This document shows, in pieces, positions 23,120-34,252 of a stretch of 64,000 nt of DNA. Position numbers and translations under genes: made by a program. Position 1 is the first letter of the stretch. Each line of letters begins with the position of its first letter. Origin of the DNA: Orobanche coerulescens (taxonomy: Eukaryota > Streptophyta > Magnoliopsida > Lamiales > Orobanchaceae); NCBI GenBank assembly GCA_033398695.1, contig CM065815.1, positions 143,885,001 to 143,949,000 of the forward strand, written 5' to 3'. The notes under the pieces are model-generated. The model was not told where the DNA came from, ran no database searches, and saw only the letters and a list, made by a program, of their open reading frames with translations.

Positions 23120-23365
23120 AAATATTGATGGTATGATATGAACGAACCGTTTTTACGGCATTCATAGATATATTGATGGCATATTATGAACGAACCGTTT
23201 TTACGGCATTCATATATGTATTAATGGCATGTAATGAACGAACCGTTTCTACGGCATTCATACATGTATCGGCGTATGATATGAACGAACCGTTTCTACG
23301 GCATTCACATACGTATCGGCGTATGATATGAACGAACCGTTTCTACGGCATTCACATACGTCTTA
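23120..23365 (+). repeat. five tandem hairpin units in element B 5' LTR
   Basis: Each unit has the core stem CCGT / ACGG with loop TTTT or TTCT, a middle stem ATGAA / TTCAT (or TGAA / TTCA), and an outer stem that changes between units yet stays paired: CATAT/ATATG (23180-23218), CATGT/ACATG (23228-23266), CGTATG/CATACG (23273-23313 and again to about 23360). Other copies are at 29655-29895 and 57655-57895. Confidence 0.88.
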
Positions 23366-23899
23366 ATGTGGCACTATGAGATTTTAGTTATTCCGAAATA
23401 CTAGTCTTGAATTGTTGAATTGACGGTTACATTTACTTTATTGTCGAGGAGTATTGTATTTCATACTTGATATACTTGCACTAGCTATTCGACGGCTAAC
23501 CCCTTTATGGGAAATACTTTTATGTATTTCAGTTCGGGAGAAGCAGACGGGCGGGTATCGGGTCGGCATGAAGATGATGGGCAAGTGTGATACTGTGTCT
23601 TGTCTCGGTTATCTTTTTGGATTCCTCCATTCGGTGTTGTTGTCTTGGAATGGATTTTAAATACTCGAGTATTGTATTTGATTTCCTTGATGTTCCGGCA
23701 TGTGTTACCAAGGTATTGATTTGTGTGGTGATGTATATGGTTTCATTTGTTATGGTTTTAATTACCATTTGTATTGTCCTTCTTTCCTTTGTATGTAGAC
23801 CTTCTCGGTCAAGTTTCATAGTTCCGCGTATGTTTAGCCTTGTGGGTCCCAGGGCGGGGCTCACGGCGCTGTAATATACTGAATAACTTGGGGTGTTAC

Positions 23900-24428
23900 G
23901 AATATGGTATCGAGCTTAGGTTTATGAATACCTAGGTGTCGGTCTTTGGTCGATTGAGTCGTCATTTGCCCACAGTATCACTACTCTGCCATCATCACAG
24001 TGCGACCGGTACTTGTAAGTCCTCTCACTCTTCTTGTATTTTTCTTAATCGTTTCGTTTATAGCTTGGTATTCTTGGGAATTGGTCACTTCGAGAATGTG
24101 CGATTTGGATTATACTTACGCACGTGTGTGCCCTTCAGAATGTTGGCTGAAAGTAGGAAGAATCGTGGCCGTGGTCACGGACGTGAACTCTTCCTTGAGA
24201 TTTTGTTGAATTGCTAATTACGATATTGGTGTGTATCGGTATTATGTTGAGACTTTGTTTAGGAGTCGCATGATAGTATCACGGGAGATCTTCGACTTCA
24301 CAGACTTGTAAATATGTTGTTCGGATTATTCGATAATTCTTGGTGAATTTGAATTCCCGTTGAAATGTTGTTTGTGCGAGTGATTGCAAGTTTCGAGGAC
24401 GAAACTTATTTTTAAGGGGGGTAGAGAG
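23900..24428 (+). pseudogene. element B remnant interior: primer site, gag start, gypsy 3' end
   Basis: Directly after the LTR is a damaged tRNA-iMet primer site (TGGTATCGAGC here; intact TGGTATCAGAGC in the duplicate at 58446). A gag start at 24139 (MLAESRKNRGRGHGRE) resembles the Gly-Arg start of gypsy A gag but breaks off after about 20 codons. From about 24386 the AAGTTTCG...CGAAACTT repeat and a G-rich polypurine tract (24409-24428) mark the 3' end of a gypsy pol. So almost the whole coding region has been deleted, leaving only its two ends. Confidence 0.75.
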
Positions 24429-25837
24429 TGTAATACCCCGATTTTTTTTTCGGATATTTTTTTTTTTTTTCGTTTATATGTTGGATGCCGTTGATGGATA
24501 ATTGTGCTTGAGGATGATGTGAACGTATGACAATGTTGTTGAATGCATATATGTATTCATCGTGCCGTATGATCGTTGGTATGTCGAGATGTTGGTCGAG
24601 AATAGCGGAAAATGGCTAAGTGCAGCTACGTTAGCGCACGCTACAGGGTACGCCTAGCGCGCGCTAAGATATATACTTAGCGTACGCTACGGTGCATACT
24701 TAGCGCACGCTAAGAGGTTCGGTTACGTACGAGGACCCCTAACGTACGTAACGACTTGCTGGGTTAGTTCCGGAAGGTGGCCGACAGGTAGGCCTAGGTT
24801 GATTTTTATATTCAGTTAGCGCACGCTAACGCATGTTGGTTAGCGCACGCTAACATCAGATCGCCAATAATGGAATCTTAGCTTTCGGCAGGTGGACCCG
24901 GACATGTTCGACACGTGTCCAGATAAGGTCAGCGAATGTTTGTCGTGTAGAGCTAGCGCACGCTAAAACTGTATGATTAGCGCACGCTAATTCCATATCG
25001 GTCAAAGGAATCCCGGTAATCGCGGATGCTTTCGGCATGCGGGGGCACGATACTGTAGCAAGTCAACGCCTGTTTGCGTACGCTAATGCATGGGCATTAC
25101 GTACGTTAGATGAATTTTCGAAGCAATGTAGTAGCTTCTGGACTGCCCGATAGTGCACGCCATCACGGAAGGATAGCGCACGCTAGTCCTGTAGCGCACG
25201 CTAAATATAAGGTCTAGTGCGCGCTAGTGATGTGTTTTATGGAGAGGATAGACGTGTTCTGAGAGGCATTTTGTCCATTCTCCTTCTTTCAGTCAATAGA
25301 GAGAGCCTTGGGAAGTACTTGAAGTTCCTAAACATTGAGAGATGATTCTCTTAAACAAGATTAAGATGGAGAGCTTGGATTTAAGTATTGTTCTTGAAGT
25401 TTTGATGATTCTTGGAATGGAGTTCAATTATTCTTCTTAGTGGTTCATTTTTTTTAGGATTACTACTTGGGAGGGAGTATGTTGGGAATCGTGTATTTTG
25501 ATGTTCGTCTTATTTCAATGTAAATGCATATATTGAACTGTACTTTTATCCGCTGCGTGAGTATTTTTGAAATGGCTTTTGGTATTTTGCCAACTGAATT
25601 TTTATTTTGTAAAACCGATTCCCTAAATTGAGTTTTTGGTGTTTTGGCCTTGATCATTTTGACGGTATTTTTATGACGGTATTTGGAAAATGATTTTTTT
25701 TTAGTATTTGAAAAATATTACCGTCATCAGTCTTTTTGGCATTTTTGAAATGACGTGGAAATTGTGCTTAGCCTGGTAAATCCTTGTGAGAAGGGTTTAC
25801 GTTGTGTAATATTCCCAGGAGGATCTGGGGTGTTACA
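24429..25837 (+). repeat. LTR C inside element B
   Basis: TGTAATACCCCG to GGGGTGTTACA, 1.41 kb, different from LTR B. It is preceded by a polypurine tract and followed by a TGGTATCATG primer-site remnant (25842), with no 5-bp target duplication. It therefore sits as a shared LTR between two gypsy interiors, not as an independent solo LTR. The array of TAGCGCACGCTA motifs is at 24630-25230. Its last 70 bases resemble the end of LTR D. Confidence 0.75.
24630..25230. repeat. TAGCGCACGCTA near-palindrome array in LTR C
   Basis: About 16 copies, including GCGTACGC and ACGTACGT variants. The motif is the one found in gypsy A, although the rest of the two LTRs does not align. Confidence 0.88.
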
Positions 25838-28193
25838 ATTATGGTATCATGTGATAATATTATATGAGATTTATTGGAATTGTAATAAGAGATTTCGGAT
25901 GTTCATATGGTTATTGAGGTCTTCTTCATATGATTATAATGGTTTTGTTGCGATTCTTGAGGTTTTATGAATGGCATGACGAAGAAAATGGTAACATGGA
26001 GATATATACCTCGGATATGTTGTTCTGAACGTGATTTTGGACATTTCATGTTCTTGAAGAACTCTTGAATTATACGAGGTGATGAAAATTTTTAAGAAGT
26101 GTTGATGTTTTGAAAATGAATATGGAACATTCATATCTAGAGCTAAATTATGTGTGTGAAATAATATTCGTATAGGAATACGAATGTGATTATGAGTTTG
26201 ATGAGACTATTATTCATCTCTGAATTTGGAAGCCTATACGTATGGAGAAAATATTCAAGTCGAATGATTGGATTGTTTGATAACCTTTTTAATATGATTA
26301 TCTATTGTTTTGAACCAGTCGGATGATTCGAATTGATGACGGTCATAAGTAGATTTTAGCGATGGATTTACGAGAAGGGAACCTTGTCAATTCGTATTTA
26401 AGAATTGAGTTTGGAACATTTAGACCCTTATTATTGGTCCGAATTGGTTGCTGATATGATCATCATATTTCGACTTGTATTGTGGACAAGATTTGTAAGT
26501 GTCTGAGTTGGATTGTTCAGGTGGTGATTAGTCGAGATATGGTGAAACGGTTGACTTTGTGGTTTGGTGGTATTTATATTGTTCGTCATCGAACCTGTTG
26601 ATTATTAATCCTTCGTTTTACAATAAGATATGATGTTTGATTATGGATTATGACTGTTGTGTTGCGGTTGAGGTTGAAGAGTTCGTAGATTACCTTGGTC
26701 GGGACTGAGGAACTCGTAAGACGAAATCAACTGAATGGGTAACAGTTTGTTGTATTGATATCGAGACAAGTTTTATACTTGTACTAACCAATGAGATTAA
26801 TGTTATCGTGTAGGTGTACGATTGTGTGTATCATTCCGAGACTTGGCCTCTTTATGATTGTATTGATATCAGGGGATTGTTTGATACGACACCCATTGGC
26901 AAATTATGCCAAATGTTATTGTTGTTCGTAAATGACCGGTTCAAGGCATTGCGATACTTGTTGGTAAAGTTGCTGTCGATAGCCGGTTCGCGGTATCAAC
27001 GTATTGATTGTGATTGTGATGGATGTTCCATTGAGATATTGTGGTGATAAATCGTTATTGATATCGGTGTTTTTCTATTAATATTATATTAACCGATTGG
27101 AGACGTTTGATATATCCTTTTATCATCTCCGTTTCGGTGGTCGGTTTAAGGCGCCGGGACATCTATTCTATCGTATCATTGATTATCGATTGACCGTTCT
27201 AAGGTAATCGAGGTATTGAATTGGGATTATCGAAGATAATTCCCATCCGTTGTCAAAGATATTCTCATCCGTTGTATCGTTGTTATCGATTGGCCATTCT
27301 ACGATAATCGAAGTATTGAATTGGGACTGTCGAGGATGGTTCCCATCTGTTGAATTATTATTGTCGTGTTGGCCGACTCAAGGTAGCACGCTATTATTCT
27401 TGTGAACTCGGTAATTTTGTGATCGTCGAAGGTCGAGGATTTCCCGAATGGTTGTTTTGATAATTGTTGGTCGGGTCGATCTTTCATTATTCGTGTGTCG
27501 TCGTTCACTTGGTGAGTCGTATGATCCGTATAGGATATATTATCCTTTGAGTTTCGTTGTCACGTCGTATCGTGGCATATCTGGAATTATATCTGCGTGC
27601 CGATTGGTTATGTGTAGGATTTTTAGCCAGGCACACGATGGTCATGCGTGGATGTTTCCGCATTGGACCGTGCACACGAGACGTAGTTCGTGAGGCTAAT
27701 TAAGTACATTGTCACACGTATATTATGGATTCCGTATACGGGGTGGACATTTGCACGGACACATTTCCGGATCGGGCGTACTGTGATGTCCCTCTTGAGC
27801 CTTATTGTTTGGTCGTTCGTAGTCCATGTTGTGTTGGATATGCCCGACGATTCGCGACTGGTTGTTCATACGCCGAGGGGTATGTCCGGCCGATCGAGTT
27901 TGTTTCCTTGAGATCTGTATTGTGATGATTTACAGCTTCGGGCTGTTCGGCTTTCAGGCCATTGCAATGTATTGGTATTTTTGTTGGAGCCTTCAGACAT
28001 TGTGATTCGTATCTATTTCGGCATTGATTTGGGTTACCTTCGGGTATTGTATTGTTGTGTTCTATACTGATGATTCGCCGTTTGGGCGTAAGTTTTCGGT
28101 TCTTGTGTATCTCGTTGAGTTTTTCCTAGCGGGATATTTTTCTCCCTACTTGTTTTAAGTTTCGGGACGAAACTTCTTTTAAGGAGGGTAGAA
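25838..28193 (+). other. element B non-coding interior, partly LTR E-like
   Basis: No domain is recognisable and the short ORFs have no family features. 26760-28090 aligns in patches with 47600-49090 of LTR E (the TTTTATACTTGTACTA stretch, TCGATTG hairpins at 27186-27211, ACAGCTTCGGGCTGT near 27931). It ends with the AAGTTTCG / CGAAACTT repeat (about 28157-28175) and polypurine tract AAGGAGGGTAGAA (28181-28193). Best read as a recombinant of LTR E-like sequence and a gypsy 3' end. Confidence 0.65.
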
Positions 28194-28729
28194 TGTAATA
28201 TCCGTAATTTCAATTTCTGGTAATTTCTTCTTTTTCGGCGGAAGTCCATTTTGACGACTCGCTCATGACCATTTCGCCATTCTGAGAATGATTAATTCTA
28301 CACTTTTTGACATTCGAGTTCGTTTCGGTGTCGTTTTGTTGAGTTCCGTGCTTTTTAGCGATTTTTCCGCATTTGAGTTCGATTCTTGCGAATCTCGTTC
28401 TAAACTGCTGTTTTGAGTTTCCCGTAAGTCCGTTTAACTTTGTTAGACGTGTTGTGAACTTCGGTTTGGTGTTTCGATCGCATATCGTTTATTTCGGAGG
28501 TTTTGGGCCATTTTTGTAATTTCCCAAAGTTTGGGGTAATTACTTCCGTTGTCGAATTTCGAGCCTTTGGGTGGTCGGAATCTTGTGTTCTCTTGGTGCT
28601 CGGATTTGTCTTTGCGAGTAGGTCATAACCGTACCTTCGAGTTTTATTCAGGTTCGGGTTTCGGGGTCGTCCCGGCCGTCGGAGTGGCCACGACCGAGTC
28701 GCGGCCGGAGCAGGTCCTGGCCTGGCCGA

Positions 28730-29015
28730 GTTACGGCCGTAAGGTGCCGGTTACGGCCGTAAGTACTCGGAAGACATGGCTGGACGAATGCCGGTTACGG
28801 CCGTAAGGTCTGTCAGTTACGGCCGTATGGGTGCCAGGCAGTGTTCGGACGAATGCGATTCTGGCCGTAAGGACTGCAGAATGCGGCCGTAAGTGCCGAG
28901 TTACGGCCGTAAGGCCCTGTCGGTTACGGCCGTAAGCGATCGGCAAGCGCTGGGCGGATTTTGACGAATGTCGGTTACGGCCGTAAGGTCTCCCAGTTAC
29001 GGCCGTAAGTGGTTG
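28730..29015. repeat. TTACGGCCGTAAG palindrome array, element B 3' LTR
   Basis: About 11 copies of the perfect 12-base palindrome TTACGGCCGTAA or close variants; one site near 28855 shows the TTCTGG replacement. Confidence 0.9.
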
Positions 29016-29654
29016 GCAGGCTGCTGGGCAGTATATATATGATCGAGCAGACGGGTTTGTACCCATTTCTTTCATTCCTCTCTTTTCCTTTCCGCGGCTG
29101 GGGCTTGGAGAACATGTAGAGATGTTGTTCAACTATCAATCCACGAAATTCTTGAGTTTATAACGTCGACCGATCATCCCATAACATCCTCCGATCCACC
29201 GAATCAAGGTTAGATTTCCTAAAAATCTAGTTTTTGGAAAATTGGGGATTTTGTTTGACTTCATCCATTTAATCCGTAGTAATTTAGATTAGTGATGGAT
29301 TGATGATTATTTAGGTGTATTCTATCATTTCCATCGTTATTCCACGGTTGGATTGTATTGATTCGTCGTTTTGGTTGAGTTCTTAGTCGACGCCTTGAAG
29401 GTGTCCGACAAAAGGTCTAAGAGGGGGGTTTGTGCGTTGTACGATTATTATTCATCGTACGATTGTTGATTTATCATTGATATGACTTAGGGACGAAATC
29501 CTTGTGAAGAACTCAAGTCGGAACCCTTCCGTTCGTTGTCTTCTTTGTGGTTCAAGCTTCCCAGTCGAACCGTGTTCTTCGGGATATTCGGTAACGTTTA
29601 TTAAGGCAAGTATACATTTATGATTGTACGTTCTCGACTTTGAAAGTAAGAAAT

Positions 29655-29895
29655 ATTGATGGTATGATATTAACGAACCGTTTTTACGGCATTCATAGAT
29701 ATATTGATGGCATATTATGAACGAACCGTTTTTACGGCATTCATATATGTATTAATGGCATGTAATGAACGAACCGTTTCTACGGCATTCATACATGTAT
29801 CGGCGTATGATATGAACGAACCGTTTCTACGGCATTCACATACGTATCGGCGTATGATATGAACGAACCGTTTCTACGGCATTCACATACGTCTT
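29655..29895 (+). repeat. tandem hairpin units, element B 3' LTR
   Basis: Five units as at 23120-23365, with the same changing but paired outer stems; the first unit carries a TTAACG variant. Confidence 0.88.
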
Positions 29896-30411
29896 AATGT
29901 GGCACTATGAGATTTTAGTCATTAGGAATACTAGTCTTGAATTGTTGAATTGACGGTTACATTTACTTTATTGTCGAGGAGTATTGTATTTCATACTTGA
30001 TATACTTGCACTAGCTATTCGACGGCTAACCCCTTTATGGGGGAAATACTTTTTATGTATTTCAAGTTCCAGGAGAACGGACAGGCGGGTATCGGGTCGG
30101 CATGAAGATGATGGGCAAGTGTGATACTGTGTCTTGTCTCCGGTTATCTTTTTGGATTCCTCCATTCAGTGTTGTTGTACTGGAATGGATTTTAAATACT
30201 CGAGTATTGTATTTCAGTTCCTTGATGTTCCGGCATGTGTTGCCGAGGTATTGATTTGTGTGGTGATGTATATGGTTTCATTGGTTATGGTTTTAATTAC
30301 CATTTGTATTGTCCTTCTTTCCTTTGTATGTAGACCTTCTCGGTCAAGTTTCATAGTTCCGCGTATGTTTAGCCTTGTGGGTCCCACGGCGGGGCTCATG
30401 GCGCTGTAATA

Positions 30412-32356
30412 TGTTAGGAGTATGTCCTCGAATGCCACTCAGAGGTTGTTGAGTGAGGGCATTGTACTTGTAATTATGTAAACCATTTATATAAGGCAAA
30501 TGAATGTTTATTTATTTACTGGTAGTTATTGGCATTCCTAACTCGTAAATAAACATATAGAAACTAGTCCGTATATTTGAGAGACACTCCTTATTGGATA
30601 AGGGGGTCGGCACTGGAAAGGTTATAGCTCAAATACTTAATCGTTCGCTAGTCGATGAAACTTGACTGGGCGTTAAGTTTATGTGAAGACTTGTATGACG
30701 TGTTCTTTGACATGGAGAGTGCCTGTCGAACACTAATGGTTAGTGGGAGCACACGTTATAGGTATGCTAATTGGATTAGTATACTCGAACCGACTCACCC
30801 TCGATTCGTCACACGGATTTCACTCACGGGACGATCAATGACGGAATCGAAAGGTTGTGATAGGTATTCGTGAACCTTCGACTTGAGGATTTAGTAGGGA
30901 TGTGCTTGTGACGTCAAGATTTTCATTAGAGTAGTTCGACCACTGTAAACCGGAAGGCGGGGTCAACCTCGGCGTGCATCTTGACGGGCAAGTAGCGAGT
31001 CCTACCGAATACCAAGATAGAATTCTTTCTCCCGTTAGTGAGCGGGTTATATGTCCTATGCGGTTATTGAGATGAGATCATAAGTCTTTGGCCAAAGCAT
31101 TGGAGCTAGTTGTATTAGATACCACGGCTGACTCGATGATCTCGATTTGCATTAACGAATGCATAGCGTCAGTACGAGATAGGGTTTGGTGATCGTGACT
31201 CTATAACTTGATCGGGACATTTGAAAGAAGGGTTTATACGTATATCTTGGTATTCACGACATAATGGTTCTTGAATGATCCCAATCATTCGTTCTCGATT
31301 AAGTGCAGTGTAGGCCGCAGTGGCTAGGTGGTGCTACTACTCTTTGGTTCCTCCCATTCTTTGGCGAGACGGACCTCACGAAGTCGCGCAATAGGATTGA
31401 CGACGGAATGAATAAAGCTAATTCTCTCATTATGAATATTAGATATTGGATATCTAATTTTGGAACATTGGATGTTTAAATCGATTTATTAGATAAATTG
31501 ATTTACGGCCTAATGAATTAAAGAAATTCTTGGGTGACTAATTTAATTCATATATATAATTATTTCTTGGAGAAATAATTATATTATTTTGTATTTGATA
31601 TGATGAAATTAATTGGATTAATTAAACTATACAAATACATCGGAGCAGAATTGGAATTTATCTGTTTGGACTCTCGGAGTCGAAGCAGACCAAACTCATC
31701 CGTTTTCTCCATGGTGCCTCCCCCATTTCTAGCCACCTTCCTTTTGGACTTATGTCCCCATTCTTTAATGTATGATAATTGTGGAGGTGGGGTTAGATTC
31801 CCACATGCATGAGTTGTTGCTAGTGGTGGGGAGTTGAATAAGAGGGATGAAGACATCTTTCATTTCAACCTACACAATCCTACGTGAGAGTGAGATAGAG
31901 AGAGAGAGAGAAAAATCATTTTCTCAATTGTCTTCATCATCTTCTTCATATCATCTTAATTGTTCTTGGAGAAAATTAAAGATATATTGAGAGATATAAA
32001 TTAAAACACTTAGAGTGTTATAATTAAAGTTTCATCACTTGATTCTAGCCGTAACCTTAGAGGTTAATCGAGTGTTGTCATTCCGTTCGTTTCTCCGACG
32101 CGTGACAAGTAGAGATGCAGTTTTTTCGGCGTTGGATCATCCAAGGGCTTGGAGCATTTTGGATCGTTTGGGGAATAGCTCAAGAGAAGGAAATCCATAT
32201 AATCAACGGACGACAAGGGTATGATATCGAATCTTCCTTTGTTTATTTTATATTCGTATATGCGTAGCTCGATCGATCCTCGTAGGGATTCGGATCGAAT
32301 TAATTTTCATTTTACCGCTTCCGCTGGGCCTTCGTTTAAGGCACCGAATCCCAACA
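30412..32356 (+). repeat. copia-2 5' LTR
   Basis: TGTTAGGAGTATGTCC to GAATCCCAACA, 1945 bp. It contains a (GA)n run at 31897-31911. It is about 90 bases longer than the 3' LTR because the latter has lost the stretch equivalent to about 30872-30985. Confidence 0.93.
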
Positions 32357-32357
32357 G

Positions 32358-32369
32358 TGGTATCGGAGC
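32358..32369 (+). other. copia-2 primer-binding site (tRNA-iMet)
   Basis: TGGTATCGGAGC, one mismatch (A to G) from the canonical site, one base after the LTR. Confidence 0.85.
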
Positions 32370-32589
32370 GAGGTCTTGCGATCGTATATACGATATTTAG
32401 CATTTGGAATGCTTATTTTGTGATTTAGAATCATTTTGATAATCGTAGATATTTTATTGTTCGTCGTAGTGTCGTTTTTCCGTGATTTTATGTTATGGTA
32501 TAAATCAGGTTTTTCTTGGAAATATGATTTATATTAATAATATTCAGATCAGGAATAACAAGATTTTAGAAATCTGCCCGAAAACGAGC

Positions 32590-33000
32590 TGTATCGAATC
32601 GTTGGACGATTTTCCATACAGCTGCCGTGTATGGCCGAGCATGTCCGGCCCGTGGCCGGACGCTTGCTGTATTCTGCCGAGTCCGGCCAAGCGCCTTGCT
32701 GTATCGAGCCGAGTGCTTGCTGGATCCGGCCGGACGCTTGCTGTATTCTGCCGAGTCCGGCCGAGCGCGTTGCTGTATCAAGCCGAGTGCTCACTGGATC
32801 CGGCCGGACACTTGCTGTATCGAGCCGAGTCCTGCCGGGCGTGTTGCTGTATCGAGCCGAGTGCTCGCTGGATCCGGCCGGACACTTGCTGTATCGAGCC
32901 GAGTCCTGCCGGGCGTGGTGCTGTATCGAGCCGAGTGCTCTGTGTATCCGGCCGGGTAGTGCTGTATCCTGCCGGTCGTGTCCGGGCATGGCCGGGGCCC
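32590..33000 (+). repeat. CCGGCC-rich tandem array in the copia-2 leader
   Basis: Repeats built from GCTGTATCGAGCCGAGT, GGATCCGGCCGGACACTT and CCTGCCGGGCGT, in units of about 84 bases or half-units of about 42, three to four times. The strong GC bias opens long ORFs in several frames on both strands (32482-33095); these are not genes. Copia-1 has only a single unexpanded GC-rich island at the matching place. Confidence 0.85.
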
Positions 33001-34252
33001 CCTTTCCTGTCTGGAGCCGGGCGTGGCCTGTAGGCTGCCGGTCGAGTGCACAGTCTTCTTGGGCGGTTTCAGTGTCGAAGCAGGTCTCGTTTTGATATAT
33101 TTTCGATTATTGAATTTTACGTATTAAAATCATTAATTTAGAATTTTTGATGAAGGAAAATTCAAAGAAAATATTTTAAGGAGTACACACTACGAAAATT
33201 AAATTGTCGATTATTGTTGAATTGATTGGATCAATTCTATTTATTGTTGATTATTGATTGGATCATATGTAATCTTCTCGCTATCCATTTATTGAGTATT
33301 TATTGGATGAATGCTTTTGAATGGGGATGTGGTTCATGGACTTAGTGTGAATCGTTCGTTTTATTCGATTGGGTTGTAATGGCCGTTTTGAGCCTATTTA
33401 TTTTACTAGAAATATTTGTATCTAGGATGCAATTTTTCAATGTAAAATTTATATGTAATGACGAAGACCGGAGGAAGATCCGTTTCGAGAAGACGAAGAT
33501 TCAAGGACGAAGACTTGTAATTAGATTACGGAGTTTTGTTTTCTAGGAACGGTCCATGAACCACATGTTGGTAGCAACTAGGTTGTGAATGGTTGTTACA
33601 TATTGTATGAATGCAACAAGCGCTAAAATGATTAATGTGCAAAGTGTAACGTTAATCGCGAAAATTCTCCCACAACAAATTATTAAGTTTATAAGGTTTC
33701 AAGGTTTTCCTTCCCTCCATCGAGCTTTGGAAATTGAAATCCAAACCGGATGTGCTATGCTTCCGAGTTATCGGGGTAGTCGTTCGGGAGGACGAATAAA
33801 TTACCGGGAGCGCATTGGATGCCTTCGGTTGGAGCAAATTTTATCCTAGAAACACGATAGGTTGCGGATAAGATTGATTGTAGGCGATTTGCGTCGATGG
33901 TATAAACTTAACTTGTTCACGAACCATAGAAACCGTATAGGTTGAGGGGAGTGAACAAGGGGAAAAAAAAGATCGAATCATTCATTAGATGGGTTGGTGT
34001 TGGACACCACTTTATGAAAATTAATAGACTAGAAACCTGTTCGGTTGCCCTCTATTAAGATTTATAAAGAACTCGATCACCACTATGAAGTAGAGCGACG
34101 ATACTTCCGGATTTCACATGGGAGTGTGTTGTTCCGATAAAATAGTGGGAGCTAGATAATAAGAATAGAAAAGACCTTAATTCTATACTCAGATTATAAT
34201 ATAACAAGTCACTAATTAATCTGTTATACTTAATGCAGACATAACTCTCAAT
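33001..34252 (+). other. copia-2 untranslated leader, distal part
   Basis: Non-coding, alignable with the copia-1 leader (from 4790 to 5805), ending at the gag start. Confidence 0.7.

Larger units (their letters stand above)
21674..23899 (+). repeat. element B 5' LTR
   Basis: TGTAATATCCGTAATTTC to TGTTAC; the final A is missing in this copy. It contains the GGCCGTAA array (22195-22490), a TATA box (22503-22509) and five hairpin units (23120-23365). Compared with 56169-58440 it shows many shortened homopolymers near its 3' end. Confidence 0.9.
17029..29462 (+). repeat. segmental duplication, copy 1
   Basis: Aligned end to end with 51523-64000 at an offset of 34,494 to 34,545 bases. It spans the end of the gypsy A 3' LTR, the copia-1 3' half, the truncated copia-1 LTR, and B through part of its 3' LTR. 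Most stretches differ at about one base per hundred; the 22,140-22,510 and 23,380-23,960 parts are much more different. The right end is set only by the window edge. Confidence 0.93.
28194..30411 (+). repeat. element B 3' LTR, left part
   Basis: Same family as 21674-23899, cut at 30411 by copia-2; the last 27 bases are at 40008-40034. The array is at 28730-29015, the TATA box TATATATAT at 29032-29040, and hairpin units at 29655-29895. Homopolymers near its 3' end are full length, as in the duplicate and unlike the 5' LTR. Confidence 0.92.

Noticed and set aside
23587..23874. Hydrophobic ORF (VVMYMVSFVMVLITICIVLLSFVC) as a small membrane protein
   Set aside because: Lies at the 3' end of LTR B and recurs in every copy only because the LTR does; frames differ between copies and no conserved start exists.
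24429..25837. LTR C as an ordinary solo LTR inserted in element B
   Set aside because: Flanks GAGAG and ATTAT are not a target duplication, and a polypurine tract and primer-site remnant adjoin it as they would in a shared LTR.
32482..33095. ORFs of 183, 154, 146 and 110 codons on both strands
   Set aside because: All overlap the GC-rich tandem array; the protein sequences are the repeat read in different frames, with no domain.
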